A DNA stretch of 15,587 nt, from contig CAJTZQ010000077.1 in NCBI GenBank assembly GCA_910583795.1, positions 1-15,587 on the forward strand, read 5' to 3'. The notes under the pieces were generated by a model, which saw only the letters and a list, made by a program, of their open reading frames with translations, searched no databases and was not told the origin of the DNA. Shown piece after piece: positions 1-6,530 of the stretch. How positions within the stretch are numbered: the stretch's first letter is position 1; every line of letters starts with the position of its first letter. Made by a program: the position numbers and the translations under genes. This stretch comes from an uncultured Muribaculaceae bacterium. GTDB taxonomy: Bacteria > Bacteroidota > Bacteroidia > Bacteroidales > Muribaculaceae.

Positions 1-55
1 TTTGGCGTATACACGCTTTCCAGGCGTGCCTCTTCAGCCACTCGAGCATCACTCC
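1..55 (-). tRNA. tRNA-Ser (GGA), partial at the window edge
   Basis: Reading the minus strand from position 55 gives GGAGTGATGCTCGAGTGGCT, a typical serine tRNA start with acceptor arm and D arm. A perfect 5-bp anticodon stem (CACGC/GCGTG) follows around the loop CTGGAAA. The anticodon is GGA (tcc at 19-21 on the plus strand), so it decodes UCC and UCU serine codons. The variable arm, T arm and 3' acceptor strand lie beyond position 1, so only the 5' part is present. Confidence 0.93.
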
Positions 56-82
56 AGATGAAAATTTTTACCTTTCACACCG

Positions 83-113
83 CGAAGTTAACTCTTTTAT
101 TTCGATTGGCAAT
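83..113 (-). promoter_or_regulatory. Possible promoter of the tRNA-Ser gene
   Basis: On the minus strand there is TAACTTCG (83-90), one mismatch from the Bacteroidetes -7 box TAnnTTTG. It is preceded at exactly 19 nt by ATTG (110-113), one mismatch from the -33 box TTTG. The spacing is right and the site would start transcription about 20 nt before the tRNA. Both boxes are imperfect. Confidence 0.4.
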
Positions 114-133
114 AACTTTATTCGATTTTTTTG

Positions 134-141
134 TAATTTTG
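134..141 (+). promoter_or_regulatory. -7 box of the first plus-strand gene cluster
   Basis: TAATTTTG at 134-141 fits the Bacteroidetes -7 consensus TAnnTTTG exactly, 26 nt before the ATG at 168. No clear -33 TTTG box lies at the usual distance upstream. It is the likely promoter for the lipoprotein, prenyl synthase, tatD and antiporter genes. Confidence 0.5.
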
Positions 142-167
142 TAGAAATTTATGATGTATCAAACGAT

Positions 168-767
168 ATGAGAAAAGGTTTCCTTTCCCTAATATGTCTG
201 TCGTTGGTTTTAATTGTCGCGGCAGCTTGCGGGAGGAGGACGGGCAAAGATAATGAAGGTCTTCCTCCTGGTTTCAACGCATTAGACGATGTGTCGAAAG
301 TGGCATACGTCGTGAAAACATCTTCACCTGATTCAGTGGCAAGGTTTATTTGCCAGGCGTCTCTCGGCAAACTTCCGGAAGCAAAAATCGACACGTTTGC
401 CATAGCGGCGGCATATGCATATGAGGTATACGCACAGAATGATTCGTTGTTAAGAATCTACAGCAGTGAAATAGATGGATATCCGGAATCATTGTCGTTG
501 CCGGATAAGATGAGATTATATTTCATGTCGGGCAAGTCTGACCCTACGAGAATGGGATATCAATTAGGGCTTGAATACGTGAATCATATCAGGGAAAACA
601 ATATGACTGTGGCTCAAATCAAAGAAGAGCTAAAGGAATTTAAAAATGCCTGTGCGGAAGATTCCGTCACATATCATAGATTTATGAAAGGATTTCATAT
701 AGTCTTGAAACTCGATCATGGAAAGGATCTTCCCGAAGAAATATACAATACATTCGTAGAATATTAG
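168..767 (+). CDS. Putative lipoprotein of unknown function (199 aa)
   Basis: The protein begins with a basic N-terminus and a hydrophobic stretch ending in the lipobox VAAAC. Cys21 would be lipidated after signal peptidase II cleavage, so the mature protein should sit in the cell envelope. The charged segment just after the cysteine contains KDNE, which may act as a Bacteroidetes surface-export signal. The remaining 170 or so residues are soluble and mostly helical-looking, and I recognise no domain. The ATG at 168 follows a consensus -7 box by 26 nt. The two ATGs at 151 and 154 are out of frame and soon reach a stop. The gene ends 13 nt before the polyprenyl synthase gene, so the two are probably cotranscribed. 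That does not show a shared function. Confidence 0.85.
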   Translation: MRKGFLSLICLSLVLIVAAACGRRTGKDNEGLPPGFNALDDVSKVAYVVKTSSPDSVARFICQASLGKLPEAKIDTFAIAAAYAYEVYAQNDSLLRIYSSEIDGYPESLSLPDKMRLYFMSGKSDPTRMGYQLGLEYVNHIRENNMTVAQIKEELKEFKNACAEDSVTYHRFMKGFHIVLKLDHGKDLPEEIYNTFVEY

Positions 768-780
768 CTATTAAAATATA

Positions 781-1749
781 ATGAAGACAATTGCAGAATA
801 TAGTGCTGATGTTGAGACCTCTATCCGAAATCTCGGATTGCCCGGTGGCAAATTGGCATCGCTTTACGAACCTATAGAATACGGTCTTTCAGCCGGAGGA
901 AAAAGAATAAGACCTGTGCTGGTGTTGATGGGAGCGGATGCGTTTGGCAAAGACTCATCCAAAGCTTTGATACCCGCTGTGGGTATAGAGACATTCCATA
1001 ATTTCACGCTTCTTCACGATGACGTGATGGACAACTCAGATCTGCGTAGAGGACGTCCGACTGTTCACAAAAAATATGACGAGAATACCGCGATATTGTC
1101 GGGCGACACAATGTTGACTCTTGCTACAAAATATATAGCTGATGTTGAAGACTCGAAATTGCGTAAAGTGCTTGACACTTTCAACGATATGGCTATTAAG
1201 GTTTATGAAGGGCAGCGTCTTGATATGGATTTCGAGACTTCAGAGAATATATCGGTATCGGACTATCTTGAAATGATAGAAGGAAAGACAGGATCCCTGC
1301 TCGGCGCTTCAGCGAAAATCGGTGCCATTATCGGCGATGCTTCCGATACAGATGCCCAATTGATGTATGAATATGGAGTTATGACCGGACTTGCATTCCA
1401 GATTCAGGATGATTGGCTTGACACGTTTGGAGATTACACCACATTCGGCAAACCAATCGGCGGAGACATACTCAATGCCAAGAAGACTTATCTTTATGTA
1501 GCTGCCCTTGCAGAGGGAGGTCAGACTGCTGAAGCCTTGAGAGCCGCCTTCAGTATTCCTGCCGGCGATATGCGGGTAAAGACTGTAACGCGTCTTTACG
1601 AAAAGCTTGGAATGAATGAAAAATGCAAGAAGGCGGTGGGCGGTTATTCAGCAAAAGCACTTAAGGCTCTTAATGCCACATCTCTTGGAGAAGAGGAAAA
1701 AGAGTCATTCCGCAAACTTGCCGAAAAACTTATCGGTAGAAAAAAATAA
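781..1749 (+). CDS. Trans-polyprenyl diphosphate synthase (IspA/IspB family)
   Basis: Type I isoprenoid synthase that adds isopentenyl diphosphate units to an allylic diphosphate in the cytoplasm. Its product probably supplies the menaquinone side chain or other prenyl lipids. All family landmarks are present: GGKRIRP (39-45), the first aspartate-rich motif DDVMD (80-84), RRGRPTVH (89-96), a KTG-containing region near 169, and the second aspartate-rich motif DDWLD (210-214) followed by GKPIGGD (223-229) and KKTY (234-237). The first motif is plain DDxxD without the two-residue insert of bacterial farnesyl diphosphate synthases, with Phe75 five residues before it. By known rules that suits a product longer than C15, but exact chain length cannot be read from sequence. 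The 322-aa length is normal. It lies 13 nt after the lipoprotein gene and 6 nt before tatD, so it is in an operon. Confidence 0.93.
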   Translation: MKTIAEYSADVETSIRNLGLPGGKLASLYEPIEYGLSAGGKRIRPVLVLMGADAFGKDSSKALIPAVGIETFHNFTLLHDDVMDNSDLRRGRPTVHKKYDENTAILSGDTMLTLATKYIADVEDSKLRKVLDTFNDMAIKVYEGQRLDMDFETSENISVSDYLEMIEGKTGSLLGASAKIGAIIGDASDTDAQLMYEYGVMTGLAFQIQDDWLDTFGDYTTFGKPIGGDILNAKKTYLYVAALAEGGQTAEALRAAFSIPAGDMRVKTVTRLYEKLGMNEKCKKAVGGYSAKALKALNATSLGEEEKESFRKLAEKLIGRKK

Positions 1750-1755
1750 TCAAAG

Positions 1756-2520
1756 ATGATTGATACTCACACTCATCTGTATCTTCCGGAGTTTCCTGAT
1801 GGTGGAGACGGGCAGGTAAGAAATGCGATCGACGCCGGGGTAACCCATTTGGTTTTCCCCAACGTCGATCGTGATACCATTTCTCCAATGCTTGCTTTAC
1901 ACAACCGTTTCCCGGAGAACACGTCTGTAGCAATGGGGTTGCATCCTACGGAAGTGAAAGAAAACTGGAAGGTTGTAGTAGACGACATGCATAAACTTTT
2001 GGTAGAAGGTGGATTTGTCGCCGTGGGTGAAGTGGGCATGGATCTTTATTGGGACAAGACCTATCGTGTGGAACAGATGCTTGCATTTGCTGAACAGTTG
2101 TGTATTGCAGAGTCTATGTCTCTTCCGGTTATAATACATTGTCGCGAAGCCCTCGATGAAACTTTAGATGTTATAAAGAGCGTCAGTCCGACAGTGAGAC
2201 TGATTTTTCATAGCTTTACCGGAACGCCTGATGATGTAAGAAAAATAAGGAAATTGTGCGACCCGATGTTTGGAATAAATGGGGTTGTTACTTTCAAAAA
2301 TGCCGGTTCTATTCGTGAGTCGTTGCCGATAATTGGCATAGACAGAATCTTGCTTGAAACCGATTCTCCTTATCTGGCTCCTGTGCCAAACCGGGGAAAA
2401 CGGAATGAGAGTTCCAATATCCCATACATATGTGCTAAAGTGGCTGAAACTTTGGGGATGACTGTTGAAGAAATTGACAGCGCCACTTCAGCAAATGCAC
2501 ACAACACCTTTTGCCTATGA
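1756..2520 (+). CDS. tatD: TatD-family metal-dependent hydrolase (DNase)
   Basis: A TIM-barrel amidohydrolase-fold protein of 254 aa. Family members are cytoplasmic metal-dependent nucleases with 3'-5' exonuclease activity, linked in some organisms to DNA repair. The metal ligands are all present: H5 and H7 in DTHTH, E92 in GEVGMD, H128 in IIHCRE, H152 in FHSFTG and D203 in LETDSP. The C-terminus (segment with NIPYICAKVAE, then NAHNTF) also fits the family. The gene starts 6 nt after the prenyl synthase stop, and its TGA overlaps the ATG of the antiporter gene (ATGA), which suggests translational coupling. Family assignment is firm. Whether it equals E. coli TatD, YcfH or YjjV in function is not resolved. 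Confidence 0.93.
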   Translation: MIDTHTHLYLPEFPDGGDGQVRNAIDAGVTHLVFPNVDRDTISPMLALHNRFPENTSVAMGLHPTEVKENWKVVVDDMHKLLVEGGFVAVGEVGMDLYWDKTYRVEQMLAFAEQLCIAESMSLPVIIHCREALDETLDVIKSVSPTVRLIFHSFTGTPDDVRKIRKLCDPMFGINGVVTFKNAGSIRESLPIIGIDRILLETDSPYLAPVPNRGKRNESSNIPYICAKVAETLGMTVEEIDSATSANAHNTFCL

Positions 2521-4538
2521 CAATCCCCCTTGCCATTGTGACTTTCCCCTTGACCCAACCGGTCTCGATTTTTCTGTTGGTATTGCTGATTATATTGCTG
2601 TGCCCCATAGTGTTCCGAAGACTTGGGATACCACAGATCGTAGGACTGATCCTTTCTGGAGTAGTTGTGGGGCCTTATGGATTTGATTTGCTTGTAAGAG
2701 ATTCAAGTTTTGAAATATTCGGGCAAGTAGGCATTCTCTATTTAATGTTTCTGGCAGCGGTGGAAATTGATATGTTCCACCTCAAGAAGAACTTAAACAA
2801 GGGTATCGGATTCGGCTTGATTACATTTCTTATTCCAATGGCGGCAGGCATATTTGGATCGCGTCTTGCCTTTGGAGCTTCATGGGGCACATGCGTATTG
2901 ATTGCTTCTATGTATGCCTCACATACTTTGATTTCTTATCCTATAGTAAGTAAATTCGGACTGCAGAATGCAAAATCAGCAGTTGTGGCAGTATGCGCTA
3001 CGATCGTCACTGTAATGCTTGCGCTTCTCACGTTGGCAGGTGTGGTGGACAGTGCTTCCGGGGGTTTTACATTCAAGAGATTCGGGGTATTGTTTGTTTT
3101 GCTGACATGTTATGCTATAGCAATAGGTTTTTCATTTAAGTATATAACCAAATACTTTTTCCGAAAATTCAGCGATGAGGTAAGCCAATATATCTACATC
3201 CTTGCAATGGTCTTTATTGCATCGCTTGTTGCCCAGCTTATAGGATTGGAAGCGATTTTGGGTGCATTTTATGCCGGTCTTGTGTTAAACCGTTTTATCC
3301 CTGCACGTTCCGGATTGATGGGACGCATTAAGTTTGTGGGTAACGCTATTTTCATACCCTACTTTTTGATAGGAGTGGGTATGCTTATAAATATCCACGT
3401 GATATTTAAAGGATGGCAGGTGGGATGGGTTGCGCTCAACATGGTAGTTGTGGCGATGGCTTCAAAATGGCTTGCCGCATACGTGGGTGCAAAACTTTTT
3501 CGATTTGGATCAAACGATAGAAGTATAATGTTTGGTCTGACTTCAGGAAAAGCAGCCGCCACAATTGCCGCCACTATGATAGGATATAGTCATGGCTTGC
3601 TTACCGAAGACATGATGAATGGAGCGGTACTCATGATTTTGGCGTGTTGTCTTGTGTCGACTGTTACAACTCAGAATGCATCAAAAAAATTGCGTATCGA
3701 ACGCACAGAGGCAGAACTGAAATCAGACGGTGAGCGAGTGCCGGGTGAGTATGCCCGTCAGCTTGTGGCTGTAGCCAACCCTGTCACCGCGGAAGGCTTG
3801 ATGCGTATGGCATTGCTCATGCGAAATCCAAGAAATCAGAATCCTGTCACTGCGCTATTCGTTAGAAATTCTGACGACACCAGGACTCTTGAAATGGGAC
3901 GAAATGCATTGCGTTCGGCTGTGGCAGCTGCTCAGGCGGTAGATATCGAGGTTAACGATATAGAGAGGTATGACGTGAACGTTGTTGCCGGAGTCACAAA
4001 CGAAGCAAAACAGAATAAGGCAAGCGATATTATGATCGGTTTGCATAGGAAATCAAATATAGTCGATACGTTTTATGGCACGATGATCGAGCAACTGCTG
4101 CAGGCAACACATCGCATGATTTTTATTTCACGGTGCTATTCACCTGTTATGACATTAAACAGGATAATGGTCTTTGTGCCCGATAAGGCGGAATATGAGA
4201 CTGGGTTTCAGACATGGGTGGAGAGGATAGGCAATCTTGCAGGTCAGCTTGCCTGTAAGGTGATATTTATGGCTTATCATGCGACAGCGTCATTTATAAA
4301 AAATGTCCTTGAAGATGAGCATTTTGAAATACGTCATGAATATCGGGAACTTCATAGCTGGGATGATTTCATATTATGTTCAGCCGATATAGAAGAAGAG
4401 GATCTTTTCATGGTCGTTGGCGCGAGAAAGGGTTCTATTTCTTATTCCGGAGACATGGAAAATCTTCCAACGTTCTTGGGTAGAAATTTTTCGCATCATA
4501 ATCTTGTTGTCATATATCCCGAGCAATTTGGCGGCTGA
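2517..4538 (+). CDS. CPA2-type cation:proton antiporter with C-terminal USP-like tail
   Basis: An inner-membrane protein of 673 aa. Residues about 10-390 form a Na+/H+ exchanger domain with a dozen or so hydrophobic helices, including FRRLGIPQIVGLILSGVVVG near the start, ASMYASHTLISYPIVSKFG in the fourth or fifth helix region, and GLTSGKAAATIAATMIGYSHG late in the domain. Residues about 410-670 are soluble and resemble two tandem universal-stress-protein-like units, a known layout for this branch of the family. Such proteins exchange Na+ or K+ for protons and the tail may regulate this. Oddly, residues 165-166 are Thr-Val where exchangers of this type normally carry a membrane aspartate (often T-D-T-L-A-L-L; here T-V-M-L-A-L-L). 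I chose ATG 2517, which overlaps the tatD stop by 4 nt; a TTG at 2511 would add two residues. Confidence 0.9.
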   Translation: MTIPLAIVTFPLTQPVSIFLLVLLIILLCPIVFRRLGIPQIVGLILSGVVVGPYGFDLLVRDSSFEIFGQVGILYLMFLAAVEIDMFHLKKNLNKGIGFGLITFLIPMAAGIFGSRLAFGASWGTCVLIASMYASHTLISYPIVSKFGLQNAKSAVVAVCATIVTVMLALLTLAGVVDSASGGFTFKRFGVLFVLLTCYAIAIGFSFKYITKYFFRKFSDEVSQYIYILAMVFIASLVAQLIGLEAILGAFYAGLVLNRFIPARSGLMGRIKFVGNAIFIPYFLIGVGMLINIHVIFKGWQVGWVALNMVVVAMASKWLAAYVGAKLFRFGSNDRSIMFGLTSGKAAATIAATMIGYSHGLLTEDMMNGAVLMILACCLVSTVTTQNASKKLRIERTEAELKSDGERVPGEYARQLVAVANPVTAEGLMRMALLMRNPRNQNPVTALFVRNSDDTRTLEMGRNALRSAVAAAQAVDIEVNDIERYDVNVVAGVTNEAKQNKASDIMIGLHRKSNIVDTFYGTMIEQLLQATHRMIFISRCYSPVMTLNRIMVFVPDKAEYETGFQTWVERIGNLAGQLACKVIFMAYHATASFIKNVLEDEHFEIRHEYRELHSWDDFILCSADIEEEDLFMVVGARKGSISYSGDMENLPTFLGRNFSHHNLVVIYPEQFGG

Positions 4539-4594
4539 GCCTGTAAAGAAGTAAAAATCATATATGTGATAAAATACTTTAAACATTATATTTC

Positions 4595-5215
4595 ATGAAA
4601 AAGACATTTTTATTTGCTTTAGCGTCTATTGTTTTAGCTTCGTGTTCCGGCAATAGTAGTAAAACTACAGTAGATTCGGATTCCATAACTGATGTCTTGG
4701 AAGAAACAGATGAAGTGAGAGAAACAGCTAATAATCTATTGACAAAAGAGGGCGTGGGAAGTATCTGGATAGGTCAATCTATAAATGATTTGCCTGATTC
4801 AATTCCGGGCTTATACAATTATAAAGAGATGGGAGCCTCTCCCGATGCCGTCACAATAGAATTTAAAGGACCGCAGGGAGGACATTTTGTTGCATATGAT
4901 TTCGGTGAAGGTAAAATCGACGTAATCAATTTGATTGACTCTTCTGTCAAGGTGGATGCCCCGAGAGGAGAATTTGGCATCGGCGATAAGTTTAATAATG
5001 TGCTTCAACTTCCGGGTGTGGAAGAAGAGTGGTCAGGTTATGATAATGTCGGGACATGGTATTGGAAATGGAACGGACTTTGGTTTGCTCCCTCACAAGA
5101 GTCTATATCTGAGAGCCTCAGCAGACGTCTGTATCAGTCTGAACAGGCTCCTACCAGAGCTGATTTCGATGATAACGTCACTATAGGGTTTATCGGAACG
5201 GGATTGCCTTACTGA
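4595..5215 (+). CDS. Putative lipoprotein of unknown function (206 aa)
   Basis: The N-terminus MKKTFLFALASIVLASC is a lipoprotein signal peptide with lipobox LASC and lipidated Cys17. A low-complexity linker rich in Ser, Thr, Asp and Glu (18-45) follows, then a folded region beginning around GVGSIWIGQ. The domain is rich in Gly, Asp and aromatic residues (YWKWNGLWF near 152-160) and looks mostly beta-stranded. I do not recognise the family. It would be anchored in the cell envelope. It starts 56 nt after the antiporter gene with no clear promoter between, so readthrough from the upstream operon is likely. The hairpin at 5231-5285 follows its stop. Confidence 0.85.
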   Translation: MKKTFLFALASIVLASCSGNSSKTTVDSDSITDVLEETDEVRETANNLLTKEGVGSIWIGQSINDLPDSIPGLYNYKEMGASPDAVTIEFKGPQGGHFVAYDFGEGKIDVINLIDSSVKVDAPRGEFGIGDKFNNVLQLPGVEEEWSGYDNVGTWYWKWNGLWFAPSQESISESLSRRLYQSEQAPTRADFDDNVTIGFIGTGLPY

Positions 5216-5230
5216 AAAATAGGATATATT

Positions 5231-5285
5231 AAATTTGAACTGACCACAAAAGTTAGGCAAATAACTTTGGGGTCAGTTCAAATTT
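5231..5285. terminator. Long hairpin between convergent genes; arms resemble IS ends
   Basis: The arms 5231-5245 and 5271-5285 are perfect 15-bp inverted repeats (AAATTTGAACTGACC). Inside is a second 7-bp stem, AAAGTTA (5249-5255) with TAACTTT (5262-5268), around the 6-nt loop GGCAAA. The hairpin sits in the gap between a plus-strand gene ending at 5215 and a minus-strand gene ending at 5302, so a bidirectional terminator is the simplest role; the flanking T runs are short (TTTT on the plus strand). Both arms read TGAACTGACC inward from the outside, so the 45-bp core 5236-5280 starts with TG and ends with CA, as insertion-sequence ends often do. It may derive from two abutted IS ends. Confidence 0.65.
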
Positions 5286-5301
5286 TGATGCGCTCTCTAT
5301 T

Positions 5302-6285
5302 TTATTTTACTTTCATTCTCTTGCCCATCAACGGATGATCTTTCACATATTTGATAAAATTTAAACGTGTCGGAATTTCCGGATCATAATCAAATTTGTT
5401 TTTATATTCCTCATAGGCTGATCCTAATATTTCAAGTCCGGTGATGTAATCGTCACCTTTACCGATGTTTTGCATGAACCGATATGCATACAAATCTGCT
5501 TCTCTAATCTGATCATCGGTATAAGAGAAATTGTATTGTACGGTTTTCAATTTTGGCTTATCTTTTATTTTATCTAAGGCATCCACATATTTTTCATAAC
5601 GGTATTGTTCCTCGATAAAGTTGTCGTCATCATAACTGTCGGCGGGGAGAGTCGCCTCTATCCCGATCGTGGCTGCGACAACCGCACCTAAAAGGATTCC
5701 GCCCACTACATTATCTTTACGCCGTTGTTTTGCGTCGCTATATAATTTTCTTAGTTTATGCTTTAGAGCCCCATGAGCGAATTCATGAGCTATATACCCT
5801 TTCAACACGGACGCGCTTACACCTTTCCTTGAGAAAAGGGATGAGGTTACGCATATTGCAAAGCCATCGTCTGTGGGTGCTGAAAAAGCTCTTATCTCAT
5901 CAGAATATAATATGTGGAGAGAGCATTTCAAGTCTAATGGTGAGATCCCCATGTTTAATAATAAAGTGTCGCAAAAACCTTGGAGGTCTTCAATCACAGA
6001 TTGATTGACCGAAGCGTAGAAGTGAGGTAACTTTGAATATTTAAGTAGAGCCTCTTTTTCTGCCCCTTTGTTTTTCTTTATATCTCTGAGAAATAGATTG
6101 AAATCCAGATTGTCGGATAACGCCAAAGACCAGAATGCCGCTGGGTTTTCATGGCAAGTGTCTTTAGCGATAGTCGGCACATCATATTTTTCAATGAATT
6201 TACGATATTTTTTCTCTTCTTTCGTAGCCGAAAACATCATTAGAGATGAAAAGATCAATAATAGGAATATAAATGTCTTTTTCAT
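5302..6285 (-). CDS. Exported M48-like zinc metalloprotease
   Basis: A 327-aa protein with a cleavable-looking signal peptide (about 1-20, ending MFSA) and no lipobox cysteine, so it should be periplasmic or membrane-associated. The zinc site is clear: HEFAH at 167-171 in IAHEFAHGALKHK, with the third ligand Glu262 in READLYAYRFM, matching the M48 pattern of HExxH plus ExxxD/A. The segment RAFSAPTDDGFAICVTSSLFS upstream (132-152) matches the strand before the M48 active-site helix. A glycine/alanine-rich hydrophobic stretch (about 193-209) follows the active site and may be a membrane hairpin. Family members degrade misfolded envelope proteins; the substrate here is unknown. It has its own promoter region (6286-6421) and converges on the lipoprotein gene ending at 5215. 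Confidence 0.85.
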   Translation of the reverse strand: MKKTFIFLLLIFSSLMMFSATKEEKKYRKFIEKYDVPTIAKDTCHENPAAFWSLALSDNLDFNLFLRDIKKNKGAEKEALLKYSKLPHFYASVNQSVIEDLQGFCDTLLLNMGISPLDLKCSLHILYSDEIRAFSAPTDDGFAICVTSSLFSRKGVSASVLKGYIAHEFAHGALKHKLRKLYSDAKQRRKDNVVGGILLGAVVAATIGIEATLPADSYDDDNFIEEQYRYEKYVDALDKIKDKPKLKTVQYNFSYTDDQIREADLYAYRFMQNIGKGDDYITGLEILGSAYEEYKNKFDYDPEIPTRLNFIKYVKDHPLMGKRMKVK

Positions 6286-6317
6286 GATGGAAATGTTTAG
6301 AGGTTATTACGAAGTTG

Positions 6318-6380
6318 TTTAAACTTTTTTACGGAGATTGATTTTCTTGTGGCTTTTTACCTTAAAAGAAAAAGTTTAAA
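6318..6380. repeat. 12-bp inverted repeat in the M48 protease leader
   Basis: TTTAAACTTTTT (6318-6329) and AAAAAGTTTAAA (6369-6380) are perfect inverted copies separated by 39 nt. They lie between the -7 box at 6414-6421 and the start codon at 6285, so they would form a hairpin in the leader mRNA. The stem is AT-only apart from one G-C pair, so stability is modest. It could be regulatory or simply a decayed repeat. Confidence 0.4.
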
Positions 6381-6413
6381 TCACTTCATTACTGAGGAAA
6401 TTTCTATGTGCTG

Positions 6414-6421
6414 CAAAATTA
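6414..6421 (-). promoter_or_regulatory. -7 box upstream of the M48 protease gene
   Basis: On the minus strand this reads TAATTTTG, an exact match to TAnnTTTG. It would give a leader of roughly 120 nt before the ATG at 6285. No good -33 TTTG box is visible at 19-20 nt, so this is a partial match only. Confidence 0.4.
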
Positions 6422-6455
6422 TAAAAAAAGTGTTATCATCTTAATTATAAGAAAT

Positions 6456-6502
6456 GAAAAAATCACTTGCATTTTGATGAAAAACATCAATGCAAGTGAT
6501 TT
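6456..6502 (-). terminator. Rho-independent terminator of the permease-antiporter operon
   Basis: Arms 6460-6471 and 6491-6502 (AAATCACTTGCA and its complement) pair perfectly over 12 bp. After a 2-nt bulge, a further 6 bp (TTGATG 6474-6479 with CATCAA 6485-6490) closes on an AAAAA loop. Read on the minus strand the stem is followed by six T residues. It lies 29 nt after the stop of the antiporter gene at 6531. Confidence 0.85.
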
Positions 6503-6530
6503 TGAATATAAATAAAGATTTTTCGGATAG

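Noticed and set aside
2511..2516. TTG start for the plus-strand antiporter
   Set aside because: The ATG at 2517 gives the common ATGA overlap with the tatD stop; the TTG adds only two residues.
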